Shown one piece after another: positions 34,301-41,168 of a stretch of DNA of 64,000 nucleotides; the first letter of the stretch is position 1; each line of letters starts with the position of its first letter. The DNA comes from Adiantum capillus-veneris (Eukaryota > Streptophyta > Polypodiopsida > Polypodiales > Pteridaceae). Location: assembly GCA_014529385.2 (NCBI GenBank), contig CM043967.1, forward strand, positions 4,213,001 through 4,277,000, written 5' to 3'. Below the pieces are notes generated by a model. The model had not been told where the DNA came from and did no database searches. It saw only the letters and a list, made by a program, of their open reading frames with translations. A program made the position numbers and the translations under genes.

Positions 34301-34766
34301 TCCTACCCCCTTTGGAATGCTCATTTTCAAACTTTCAAAAATCCAAACAATCTTGCAGTTCCATACACATTGAGATCGGATACTGACTGAGCCAAAAAAG
34401 AATCTTACTGTCAGCTCTAGATAGTGTGCATGGGTCCACCACTCAAAACGATATTATATAAACGAAAGGGGATAAGAAATGTCTAGTGGAAATACGTAAA
34501 AGGACAGGATGAGCCTTCCTTGCGTTAAGTCCCTACTAGGGAGCCTCACTTAGATCAATAATCTTTGCAACTATAGATTCTCATAGATTGTTACCATTGT
34601 TCTTCTGTTTTGTTGTTTTCTGAGGCTTAATGAGGTATAAATTAGTAATTTAAGACAGTCCAGTAAATACCTGCTGTTCTGAAAGCGACTGTTCATGTTT
34701 TAACAACTCTCTGGAATTAGACTGCAATACAGGAGCTCCAACAAAATCTTGACCCTTTTCATCCAT
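8738..34766 (-). CDS. Host gene: coiled-coil protein with Sfi1-like (centrin-binding) repeats, nine recognised exons
   Basis: I assembled this gene by eye from GT-AG junctions on the minus strand. Exons: 34671-34772 (ATG at 34764-34766), 33591-34006, 33367-33483, 33123-33285, 10204-10335, 9881-10105, 9348-9772, 9048-9234 and 8738-8872 (stop at 8738-8740). The phases agree at all eight junctions, giving about 631 residues. The N-terminal third is low complexity then coiled coil ([34 protein letters not shown]). The C-terminal half carries spaced Trp motifs such as [32 protein letters not shown] and SWSLYVQW. These resemble Sfi1 repeats, which bind centrin at centriole or basal-body structures. 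Family assignment and role are inference. The start could lie in an unseen upstream exon, and AAAAAGTAAG at the end could be a donor rather than a stop. Confidence 0.78.
10336..10900. other. Intron 4 of the host gene, proximal part, no feature recognised
   Basis: No gene or repeat recognised. The small frames here lack family motifs. From about 10800 the sequence becomes pyrimidine-rich and then enters the copia-type LTR. Confidence 0.5.
11341..13918 (+). mobile_element. Short family-1 gypsy derivative (element D) with 5-bp TSD
   Basis: Flanked by the direct repeat gttgt (11341-11345 and 13914-13918). The 5' LTR (11346-about 11750) lacks its last 120 bp and the primer site, passing directly into sequence near the gag ATG. 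The interior keeps a gag N-terminal scrap (ATGGGTTCTCGTGAAG at 11776), damaged gag sequence, and the long 3' non-coding region with 'catgacagtgcttgag' repeats (13010-13140). A polypurine tract (13441-13451) and a complete 3' LTR (13453-13913) follow. All of pol is missing. The two LTRs differ at roughly one base in eight by eye, so it is old. Confidence 0.85.
13453..13913 (+). repeat. 3' LTR of element D (family 1)
   Basis: TGTCACAAACTGACGACGTG to TTGTTACA, 461 bp. Its U3 carries four ACGTGGCA motifs (about 13468, 13500, 13547, 13593), described in the findings. It ends with the family-wide 'gtgtccaagtttgttaca'. Confidence 0.9.
13965..13976 (+). promoter_or_regulatory. Primer-binding site after LTR-C (tRNA-iMet type)
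   Basis: TGATATCAGAGC, one base different from the common plant TGGTATCAGAGC. It directly follows the CA end of the LTR. About 25 bp later the sequence switches to a family-2 LTR, so the interior of this element is lost. Confidence 0.75.
14001..14815 (+). repeat. 5'-truncated family-2 LTR (element E)
   Basis: Matches the family-2 LTR at 27880-28745 from the motif 'gattctgctctcgtgc' onward, including the conserved hairpin (14663-14685) and the 'aaagtctaccgccc' end. The first 480 bp of the LTR are missing. Confidence 0.82.
14888..16925 (+). pseudogene. Gag-protease of a family-2 gypsy element (element E)
   Basis: Encodes the particle protein and the start of the aspartic protease. Gag begins at ATG 14888 ([14 protein letters not shown]) and meets a TAG after 15 codons. 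After more frame changes a 168-codon frame (15639-16145) carries the capsid-like motifs [15 protein letters not shown] and [10 protein letters not shown]. The zinc knuckle at 16515-16556 reads [14 protein letters not shown], so its second Cys is Tyr and it could not hold zinc normally. Protease follows at 16710-16925 with FFDPGA in place of FFDSGA and IIGKLRLHI. The frame runs through a junction at about 16921 into LTR sequence and stops there. Confidence 0.85.
16921..18540 (+). repeat. 5' LTR of element F (family 2, start missing)
   Basis: Begins at the internal position CGGACATTGTATGGC, about 95 bp into the full LTR, fused to element E protease. It runs through a (tg)n stretch (17205-17222), repeated phrases 'ggtttagggtttt', the conserved hairpin at 18321-18343 and the 'gggtgtaagccaaagtc' end. 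It is about 300 bp longer than the 3' copy because the region 17600-18000 is expanded. Confidence 0.8.
18767..18771 (+). repeat. Target-site duplication of element G, left copy
   Basis: gtttc, repeated at 25057-25061 right after element G. Keeping one copy restores the uninterrupted RT reading frame of element F. Confidence 0.9.
18772..19345 (+). repeat. 5' LTR of element G (family 1, 574 bp)
   Basis: TGTCACAAACTGGTGACGTG to TTTGTTA. Contains two GACGTGGCA/ACACGTGGCA motifs early in U3 and a diverged conserved block at 19197-19219 in which GGCGCC has become GGCACG. Confidence 0.9.
19346..19362 (+). promoter_or_regulatory. Primer-binding site of element G
   Basis: TGGTATCACAGC (19349-19360), one base from TGGTATCAGAGC, immediately after the LTR. 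Implies minus-strand priming by initiator tRNA-Met. Confidence 0.75.
19552..20810 (+). pseudogene. Gag of element G
   Basis: Starts at ATG 19552 ([17 protein letters not shown]), then breaks down through stops from 19635. Recognisable pieces are a capsid-like region ([13 protein letters not shown] near 20240) and [20 protein letters not shown] (20370-20420, after frame correction by comparison with 7517-7891). A zinc knuckle at 20665-20712 reads CFGCGNMG and then loses one base before the His. A stretch of about 50 bp at 20534-20585 is family-2 LTR sequence inside gag. Confidence 0.8.
20820..21162 (+). pseudogene. Protease of element G
   Basis: Aspartic protease that would cut the polyprotein. 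The frame before it reads LIFFDGG, where the active-site DSGA/DTGA is expected, so the catalytic triplet is altered. After a frameshift at about 20880 the frame 20887-21162 gives [23 protein letters not shown] and [10 protein letters not shown]. These match the C-terminal half of Ty3-type proteases (hydrophobic flap, then ILG-like motif and PWY). Inactive as read. Confidence 0.75.
21290..24045 (+). pseudogene. Pol of element G: RT, RNase H, integrase, chromodomain
   Basis: RT begins near 21310 ([20 protein letters not shown]) and includes [19 protein letters not shown] and FFDDIIVFS (about 21810). RNase H and the integrase zinc finger lie in one 277-codon frame (22119-22952), with HPLRAK..H-x3-H and C-x2-C (CLICQKV). 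The integrase core follows in broken frames (IVSDKDPRF near 23175; [13 protein letters not shown] near 23275) and the chromodomain is at 23860-24020 ([20 protein letters not shown]). In-frame stops at 21395, 21450, 21656, 21888, 22095, 22951, 23208 and 23755 show a dead copy. It is colinear with the minus-strand copy at 42483-45230. Confidence 0.93.
24633..25056 (+). repeat. Rearranged 3' LTR of element G: deleted copy plus partial tandem copy
   Basis: 24633-24837 begins TGTCACAAACTGGTGACGTG and ends TTGTTACA but is only 205 bp, having lost about 350 bp between 'cccggttggc' and 'agcgccagtctttgg'. Directly attached, 24838-25056 repeats the last 219 bp of a family-1 LTR (from gcagagtctcagag) with its own terminal TTGTTATA. 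The target duplication follows the second piece. Confidence 0.88.
27391..27402 (+). promoter_or_regulatory. Polypurine tract of element F
   Basis: aagagggaggta directly before TGTCACGAGG. This fixes the start of the family-2 LTR. Confidence 0.8.
27403..28745 (+). repeat. 3' LTR of element F (family 2, about 1.34 kb)
   Basis: Starts TGTCACGAGGCTCTGACAAC. Includes the CGGACATTG core (27500), the 'gctctcgtgc' block, a (AATAAA)-GAAATA poly(A)-like signal (28524-28535) followed by the conserved hairpin 28537-28559, and ends in the 'gggtgaaagccaaagtct' region. The exact right end was not defined because the sequence after it is unrelated to a primer site. Confidence 0.82.
28746..29480 (-). other. 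Degenerate protein-coding-like sequence on the minus strand, family unknown
   Basis: On the minus strand an ATG at about 29476 begins [16 protein letters not shown]. Further down, in other frames, come [36 protein letters not shown] and Ala/Thr/Glu-rich pieces ([20 protein letters not shown]). The composition is that of a coding sequence interrupted by frameshifts. I do not recognise the family. It could be the ORF1 of a LINE or a gag-like gene. It abuts the plus-strand LINE at about 29500. Confidence 0.4.
29500..31060 (+). pseudogene. 5'-truncated LINE: RT C-terminal half and zf-RVT domain
   Basis: Non-LTR retrotransposon reverse transcriptase. The catalytic motif [11 protein letters not shown] is at 29548-29580. 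After it come INWYES-like and RYLGF-like motifs (29650-29770) typical of the plant LINE thumb region. Degraded sequence follows, then the zf-RVT region at 30630-30760 ([29 protein letters not shown]) and the terminal [13 protein letters not shown] (31005-31045). The domain order matches the minus-strand fragment at 5640-6410, so both are the same LINE group. Many stops and frameshifts. The 5' end is truncated inside RT, the usual result of incomplete target-primed reverse transcription. Confidence 0.82.
31061..31460. other. GC-rich segment of unknown origin
   Basis: About 400 bp, clearly more GC-rich than its neighbours, with no convincing ORF family. It lies between two LINE fragments and might be a LINE 3' or 5' UTR or an unrelated LTR piece. 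Confidence 0.4.
31460..32215 (+). pseudogene. Degraded LINE reverse transcriptase fragment, second LINE group
   Basis: The frame 31460-31657 carries a remnant of the RT motif 'DF.KAF' ([17 protein letters not shown]). After a frame change at 31690 comes [14 protein letters not shown], corresponding to the GCPLSPTLFG motif of LINEs such as the one at 54600. Further on, [13 protein letters not shown] and [20 protein letters not shown] (31990-32100) match the 'L.K.LFDALVTPFLLYG' region at 55020-55070. No catalytic ADD survives. Several stops. Confidence 0.7.
32285..32609 (+). repeat. Imperfect tandem duplication (139 and 186 bp units)
   Basis: Unit 1 (32285-32423) and unit 2 (32424-32609) share the start 'gttgaggtacttactaatc' and the end 'tttttcaccag'. 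Unit 2 has about 45 extra bases after 'ccttcatg'. No coding function seen. Confidence 0.85.
32610..33122. other. Intron 4 of the host gene, distal part
   Basis: AT-rich unique-looking sequence with no gene. Frames here are short and lack similarity to known motifs. It follows the donor of exon 4 at 33121-33122. Confidence 0.55.
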
Positions 34767-34772
34767 TCTTTT
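33123..34772 (-). CDS. Host gene exons 1-4 (N-terminal coiled-coil region)
   Basis: Exon 1 (34671-34772) starts after a cttcag acceptor. Its ATG has A at -3 and G at +4, and 32 codons follow to a CAG|GTATTT donor. Exon 2 (33591-34006, 416 nt) is Ser/Thr/Pro-rich, then heptad-like, and ends at AG|GTGTGT. Exon 3 (33367-33483, 117 nt) reads [19 protein letters not shown] and ends at AG|GTTCAC. Exon 4 (33123-33285, 163 nt) reads [18 protein letters not shown] and ends at CAA|GTACTC. The split Arg codons at exon 2/3 and 3/4 are both restored exactly, strong evidence that these are real exons. If exon 1 is preceded by a 5' UTR intron, the ATG at 34766 is the start; otherwise there is a further coding exon upstream. 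Confidence 0.82.
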
Positions 34773-35686
34773 CTGAAGAATACTTTATCCAATTAGATTT
34801 ATGGACTTGATACCTAGAAGTGTCAGTTTATGGAAGTTAGTGTGTGCTTTATTAGCTAAATTTAGTTTGTGAGTATACTTAAAAGGCAAATCAAGAGCTT
34901 CAACATAAAAACTCAATGAGCATTTGCCAGTTGGTTTGCTTTCATTCCATGACAAGTATGACCTATCGAAATGCGCATTAGAATTGAGCTTCCTAAGCAG
35001 CCTAGAAAATAGGTTTTAGGAAACATCAAGGCTCAAATGCCAGAAGTGAGAGGCATCATAGTTCAGGTTTGAAAATGATAACCTGTGTTTTAATTCAAAA
35101 GGCCACTAATTTCATCTTCACGATCTGAAGTCTTCAGTAGAATTTCATGAAAGGTCCTGATCATTGGTCAAACCATAATTAGTTTTGAGCTCCCTGCAAC
35201 ATTTTTCTATCCAATTTCTCCTAAAGACTCAAGAGTCTGTATTATTACTATTACTAAAGAGGCTAACGGTGACACCAATAACTCTCGCAATGCTCCAATA
35301 AACGTCACATTCACCTCCAAGCCTTGCCATTATGGTCTAGGCTCTATGTGTTTCAATACAAAACATAAACAAAGAAGAGCTTTTACAAAAGAGGCCCACT
35401 GGGACACTGATCTTAACTGGATCAATGCTGAAATCTAAACGTGATTGCAAAAAGACAGGAAAAATGGACATGTTAAGAGCCCAAGAGACTAGTGCCCCCA
35501 CTAATATGTTAATTAACAGTAAGCACACATTCTTATGTTTTTCCCATCCAAGCAACTACATGCCCCATTGTAAGCTTGTGCTTGCTGAATAATGAAAAAC
35601 ACACAGTTGCCAACGGTAATCTTAACTTCTCCTCTGCTCGTCCTTGCAAGTGTGCTTTCTACATAATAGTTTCAAGTATCTATAGC
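34773..35686. promoter_or_regulatory. Upstream flank of the host gene (promoter or 5' intron)
   Basis: No further exon could be supported here. If exon 1 holds the start codon, its acceptor implies a 5' UTR intron, and the promoter then lies somewhere in or beyond this AT-rich stretch. No clear core promoter was identified. Confidence 0.3.
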
Positions 35687-35881
35687 ATGGATGATAAACT
35701 ACTTGATGTTTTCCAAGCCAGATGGTTGAGGAGGTTCAGGCGGCAGTTTTATGAACTTTTGGAGCTCTTAATGACAAAGCATGAGATTCTTAATGAGGTC
35801 TTAACCTTGAAAACTGCTTCTGGCAAGGGTAGTAAGATTTCAAGAAAAAAAAGGGGTGCCCACAAGGGAGTGCCCATCTAG
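35687..35881 (+). CDS. Small hypothetical ORF or exon, 64 residues
   Basis: ATG at 35687 gives a Leu/Arg-rich amphipathic segment (DVFQARWLRRFRRQFYELLE) followed by a Lys/Arg-rich tail and a TAG at 35879. The codon choice looks coding-like and there are no repeats. I do not recognise a family. It could be one exon of a plus-strand gene diverging from the host gene, a fragment of a mobile element, or chance. Confidence 0.25.
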   Translation: MDDKLLDVFQARWLRRFRRQFYELLELLMTKHEILNEVLTLKTASGKGSKISRKKRGAHKGVPI

Positions 35882-36150
35882 CAAATGAGAAATAAAATGA
35901 AATGAAATGTTATATTAACGTTTTCACAAGGCCAAACTGACCTATGAGACCAGAAACTTACAATGTGGTGGATCTGATCCAAAGTCTAAGTAACAGATAT
36001 AGAATCCTAAGCTACTAGATGTGAGCTAAGCAGCTAGCTGGGCTTGTGTAGGATATGAGTAGGAGGTAGGGGGTAAAGTGAATGGGGGGCTAAGACAACA
36101 CAGTGTGGGTGTATCCTTAGAAAGAGCTAAATCACAGGAGATCCAGCATC
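35882..36150. other. Unassigned spacer
   Basis: No gene, repeat or LTR recognised. Confidence 0.4.
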
Positions 36151-37024
36151 GGTCGCTAGCGGATCTCATTAATCTCCTTCATGGTCAGTAATCTGACCGG
36201 GCGTCGTGCATGTCGGGCCAAAGTGAACCGAATCCTCTGATGCAGCCTCCATCGATGCTATGTAGTCCTTTGCAATCGTGGGCGTTTGGATCTCCCTAGC
36301 TCGGTCGCTCAGTCGACCAGCGTGCCTTTGGTGCGAGGAGAATGTGGGCTCTACTGTGGTAGTAGCTCCTCCGGATGTCCAGTGTCTACTCTAAAGAAGT
36401 TTGTGGTCTGTCTCTGAGACTGGCTAGCCTCTCCTCTCGTCAGGCTCTCTGTGTATCTGCACAGCTCGAGCAAAAACAATCCCAGACATCTCTGGTCCTC
36501 GCACCCCATGACTCTAGAGAGTGGTCCAAAGCCCTCTCTAAACAAGCCGTGGAAGCGGCCTGGAAGGGGGGCAATCTGTCCATGCTAAGCCCATGTTCCT
36601 GAAACCATGATGTCATCTCCCCATACCAGCATGCTGCATCTCCCTGCATGGCTAACTATCGGGATGACTCAAGTCCTAGGCGGGCATATTTATCTTGGGG
36701 AAGGTCCCACAGGCGGTGTATCAAGGAGACTGATCTGGTGAGCGCCTCAACCACTAGTGGGGAGGCAGCTAGCTTTGCGAGGATAATAACGTGGTACTGA
36801 AGCCTTGGCTCTAATAAGCCGCAAGATCATAGAGATCAGAGACTTCTCCATGTCCCTCCATCCATCAGTGCAACCCGACCTCCCATGATGGTCTAATGAA
36901 GGTCCCCATATCTCATCTCCATAGAGCAATGCGAAAGCCACCAAAGTGTCAAAGAGCCAGAGCTTCGTCTGAGGCTCCTAAAACTCAACCTGTGAACACA
37001 TCCTCTCCAACCTACCCAATGCTA
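36150..37024 (-). pseudogene. LINE RT C-terminal fragment
   Basis: Reading on the minus strand from 37024: ALGRLERMCSQVEF, KLWLFDTLVAFALLYGDEIW (37000-36900), WRDMEKSLISMILRLI, then after frame changes WYGEMTSWFQEHGLSMDRLP (36440-36649). The 'LFDTLV...LLYG.E.WG' signature is shared with 55030-55085 and marks the region after the RT thumb in this LINE group. Stops at about 36970, 36745 and 36655. Its upstream end is cut by the LTR at 37025. Confidence 0.75.
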
Positions 37025-37347
37025 TGTAACAGGCTTGGACACTCCAAGCGAGAATGAATAGCAACACACAAATAGTAACTTCAAAATCATTGAACTTTAA
37101 TAGAGAGAGAAAGAGAGTCGACACGGCCCGACGAGTTCCGTGCCCATAGATATTGGCCCCAAAGTCTGGTGCCCCTTTCAGTATTTCTTTATCATTAACC
37201 ATTGCAAAGTACAACTCCCGAGAGACCTCTGCTCTCAGACTCTGCGTCCACATGCTCTGCACAGTGAGGCCCCAAAAACTGCCAAAAACTGCAAAAAGCA
37301 GTAGTCCGCGGAAACCAACTCGCAAGCTGGCTCCATACCCCCCTCTG
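37025..37347 (-). repeat. Family-1-related LTR, short form (323 bp)
   Basis: On the minus strand it runs from TGGAGCCAGCTTGCGAGTTG to GCCTGTTACA and includes the conserved hairpin block (37159-37181, loop GGCACC). A polypurine tract (agaggggggta on the minus strand, 37348-37358) precedes it, so it is the 3' LTR of a minus-strand element whose interior lies at higher coordinates. Confidence 0.8.
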
Positions 37348-37358
37348 AAGGGAGAACA

Positions 37359-39854
37359 TTCGAACCATGGATAACTGTCATAACTCTCCAACAGTCTCTG
37401 CCTGTGTAACTCGATCACCAAGGATAGGTGTATCCGAAAGGAAAAATGATAATAATGATAATGATATTGATATACTTGTGGAACCTAGAACCAAATCTGG
37501 GAGAAGCAAGAAGATTGACTCCCCTCTTTGAAGAATGCCATGGCTAACTGTAACTGGTTCCTAGTCCGAGAAGGACCAGTATCCACCTGTACGAAAGAGA
37601 ACATGCCGGTCTAAGGAGGAGGGAAGTAGGTGTGTCATGTATGGTACAGTCTCCAGGGATCAATCTGGAAGACGAGGCATAGGAACTACTGCTCGGGTGC
37701 ACTGTGAAGAGCAACCGTCACACCACAAATCCGAAAGACGGGGCAACCACCGAAATGGCTAAGGGAAAATATCCGCCAAGATAATAACTGCATTGTGGAC
37801 TCAAGCACACCATCCAAAGCTGCAATGAATGGGCAAGGAAACCTAGGACTGAAAGACGCCATGTGTGGTACTCCGTTGAATGGAGCACCGGTAGTCGAAT
37901 GAAGATAATAACCTGGAAGCCCCTTCTAAAAGAGAAGTATCCTCAAAAGTACACTCTGAGGTAGCAAGTGACTCAACCCACGTCGGAATAGAGCAAACAC
38001 TGACATTGAATGCTCGAGAGAGAAAGCTGAGAACTCCCCCAAAGGTAGGAAGTCCCCCTCCCGCTCAATCCTGGGAAAAGAGAATAAGTACCACTAGAAA
38101 GAAATCTGAGCCAATGTGGAGTAAAACTGCTTCCTCTAAAAATGAATAGTAAAGCCTGAATCTCATGAAGCTCGAAACTAATAGAGAATCACACCACCGG
38201 TAAACTCGGACTGCAAAGAATAGGAAGATCTGAAAGGTCGTTGCTTGAGGATCATGTTTGCCAAAGAAGCCGTCGGGGTCCAACAAGACCTAGCTACTCA
38301 AGCGAACTCCCTGAGATCAAACCAAATGTCCACCATATCTCTGTATCTACCAAGATCAAACCAGTCGGTACAATCCAATACAATATGCGAAACTGCATAC
38401 AGACTCGGTATAGCACATATACTCCTACTGTTGTAACTTGCTTCCTTAAAAATCTTTCATCAGAAAATTTTCCTTAGTACTTGTGCTGAAGAGAACATAC
38501 CCACTAATGAACTCCAATACTCAAACGCAGAGTAAAGGAACCGGTTCGGGGAACTAGCCCGTGAAGAACACTGGGGCTGATTTGCAACATGCCAAAAAAC
38601 TGGGCACAAAATTGCAAGGGAAGAACCTGCTATACTAGCCAGCCGTTGCCAAATCTGCACACCTGAAGAAGAGCTGCCCCCAAGGTTGGAGCTCTCCAAA
38701 GGGATGTATGGAAGAAGCATCCAAATGTTGTTGACTGCGGAAGTAGGAACTAGGTGTCCCCAAGAACTGCCGACACTACGTGCAAATCTGTCATCCAAAG
38801 GATCTCGACAAATCTGTTGTCGATCATCAAGAAAAACTGCCCATTAAGGGTTGTAAACCTGTCCCACAACTGATGTAGACTAGCTAACAACGATCGTAAA
38901 CTGTTCCACAACTGATACTGACAAGCTCACAAGAGGGCAAGGAAGGGACCAACTCTGTAGGGCCACACTACCACTGGGGAAAGGAGAAAACATGGAGAAA
39001 GGAAGGTCCAAACTCCAACATAACCTCCTCGTACTATTGTCATTGTTGGCTAAGGGTCTGGCACCACATACTCCACCTCTAAACCTCATCCAAGGAAGTC
39101 AGATGATCAAACAAGAAGTGGTTCTGGAGGTAGAAGTATCCTCCTCTCCCTGTCAAAGCCAACTCACATGTACTCGAACATGTACCTGAACTGTTGCATA
39201 CCGGATAAACAAGGGTCTACTGAAGCCGAATTTGGAACTTCCTTCCTTAGATGGAAAATGAAAAATCATGGAACATTCCCTTCTTCAATTCGGGAAGGAA
39301 TCCCCCTTTGTCATCCATAATCCACAATCTGAAACAAAAGTGCAACTAAATCATCAACCTGCTACCCAAAGAATAGGAAGAAAGACGTGCATTTGCAAAA
39401 GGCAAAGCAAATCTGCCAATCCATCTTCTCGAAGAAAACACAGCCATAGAAATCTCCTCCAGAAGGAATGAAGAAGACCCTACTGCCGTCCAAACGCTTC
39501 TCTCTGAAGAAGAAGCAGGAAATGAGTAGCTCCCCCTCTGGATCCAACAACCGCATGCTTACTCTCCTTGCGGGAAAGCACGGTAACATGACTCCATCTC
39601 GGATAACTGAAGCATTCCAGCACTGCTACACATCCTGAAGTCTCCATCGGGTTCCCCTCGGTGAAGAGAGGTCAGGGTAATCAGGGTAAAGGCGGGGAAG
39701 TCGTAGACGAAGATCCAAGGCCTCCACATACCCAAAGCTACCCCAAACTCGGAGAAAACCAGATAAAAACAGCAAGTTTCTTCTCTCTCAATCATGTCCA
39801 AAACCGCACCGGATCAGCCATATCCGAGCACTCAGGTGGTCGTAACACCATCGA
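37359..39854 (-). mobile_element. Retroelement interior without recognisable gag or pol
   Basis: About 2.5 kb between a polypurine tract and LTR (37025-37358) on one side and a primer-binding site with LTR-C (39855-39867) on the other. On the minus strand an ATG at about 39799 opens MIEREETCCFYLVFSEFGVA (80 codons). The rest consists of short frames with no RT, integrase, protease or zinc-knuckle motif. It may be the interior of a large non-autonomous LTR element, or two different element remains joined, since the flanking LTRs belong to different families. Confidence 0.45.
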
Positions 39855-39866
39855 GATCTAATACCA
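39855..39866 (-). promoter_or_regulatory. Primer-binding site next to LTR-C (minus strand)
   Basis: On the minus strand TGGTATTAGATC, two differences from TGGTATCAGAGC, immediately after the LTR end 'cctttgaca'. The same LTR end and primer site pair occurs at 13957-13976. Confidence 0.65.
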
Positions 39867-40027
39867 TGTCAAAGGTGGCAGCGGAGATGCAATGAGGACA
39901 AGACCTGGCTCGTGACCCGGTGGGTGCCTCGACTCCGATCTAGAACACCTGCAATGCCAAACACATGAACAAGGCACACCTGTGGAGAAGAGAGATCACA
40001 TAGGTAGAATAAGACAGGACATCTGAG

Positions 40028-40030
<3 letters not shown>

Positions 40031-40070
<40 letters not shown>
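40031..40070. repeat. (GA)n microsatellite
   Basis: About 20 GA units. It produces a poly-Leu/Ser frame on the minus strand that is not a gene. Confidence 0.95.
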
Positions 40071-40073
<3 letters not shown>

Positions 40074-40413
40074 CGGAAAGGCTCTCCATGCTCATAACAA
40101 TCTGCTCATACAAGTGATTAAGGGTGGTCCGGCATAAAATTGACATGTCAATGGATAGACCCGGGGTGCACACAACCGCGACTGCTAACTAACACTGCCA
40201 ACTGGTCCTGCACATGAGATCACTGACATGACGACAACATGGGCGACAACTGGGAAGCCACCGAGCAACCATGACAAAAGCAAAGTGTAGATCTCCTCCT
40301 GGCTGAAGTAGGAATGCGATCAATGGATCTAGCACTGCCACTCCCAGTGCATGAGAGAAAGACTGCAACAGGAGGAAGGGCAATCGAGTGCCTGGCTGGC
40401 TGCCCCTGCTGCT

Positions 40414-40882
40414 GCACACCTCAGAGTTACCGGGGAACGCCCCCTAGCCCTCGTTCCGGCGTTCCGGGGGGCAGTTCCCTTCCCGAACGTTCCGAAACGT
40501 TCCGGAACGTCTGACGTTCCGAGTGGCCAGTTCAAACCGGAACGGCCGTTCCAGAACGTTCCAGAACGCCCCCGGAACGTTCCGGAACGCCCCTGGAACG
40601 GCCAACGGCTACAAACAAATTTGGCAAAAACTGAAAAAATTGAAGTAAATGTTTGGGCTTCTTTTTGAAGTGTGCAAGGCCTCAAGGACTCATAAAATGC
40701 ACCCCCCTCCCCTTTCTCTCCACAAGCTAATCCTCAAGGCTCAAGCTCTCTCCCTCTCACACTCTCAAGATCTCTCCCTCACAAGACTCACTCTCTCAAG
40801 GCTCAAGGCTTCAAGCCTTCAAGCTCTCTTCCTCTCCCTCCCACTCTCTCAAATCTCTCCCTCTCCCTCTCACTCTCTCGAG

Positions 40883-40935
<53 letters not shown>

Positions 40936-41168
40936 CTAGTCATAGCAAGGTTGAATGGTCTTCAAAACGAGTTTTTTGTGAGTATTAGAGTCAAAGCACT
41001 CTAATACTCCTTGTATTTAAACACAAGGAGCTAAAAAATGCACTATTTGGGTGTTTTTTATACCTCCCGTTCCGCGCCGTTCCCGTTCCGGACCCCTAGC
41101 AATTCCCCCGTTCCGCGGGGATCCCGTCGCCGTTCCCGTTCCGTGTTCCGGGTAACTATGGCACACCT
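40414..41168. mobile_element. Non-autonomous hAT-like DNA transposon with 8-bp TSD
   Basis: GCACACCT occurs at 40414-40421 and again at 41161-41168. The 739 bp between them have terminal inverted repeats: left CAGAGTTACCGGGGAACG, right (reverse complement) CATAGTTACCCGGAACAC. Inside each end lie dense GGAACG/CGTTCC copies (40436-40605 and 41068-41150), like the subterminal transposase-binding arrays of hAT elements. The middle is a CT-rich stretch with a (TC)n run (40883-40930). No transposase frame exists, so it must depend on another element. Family assignment rests on TSD length, the CA-G start and the subterminal repeats. Confidence 0.75.

Noticed and set aside
40700-40939. Open frame rich in Ser-Leu repeats
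   Set aside because: It is translation of the (TC)n tract and surrounding CT-rich DNA. The same applies to frames at 51019-51288, 60797-61290, 61556-61960 and 61765-62001.
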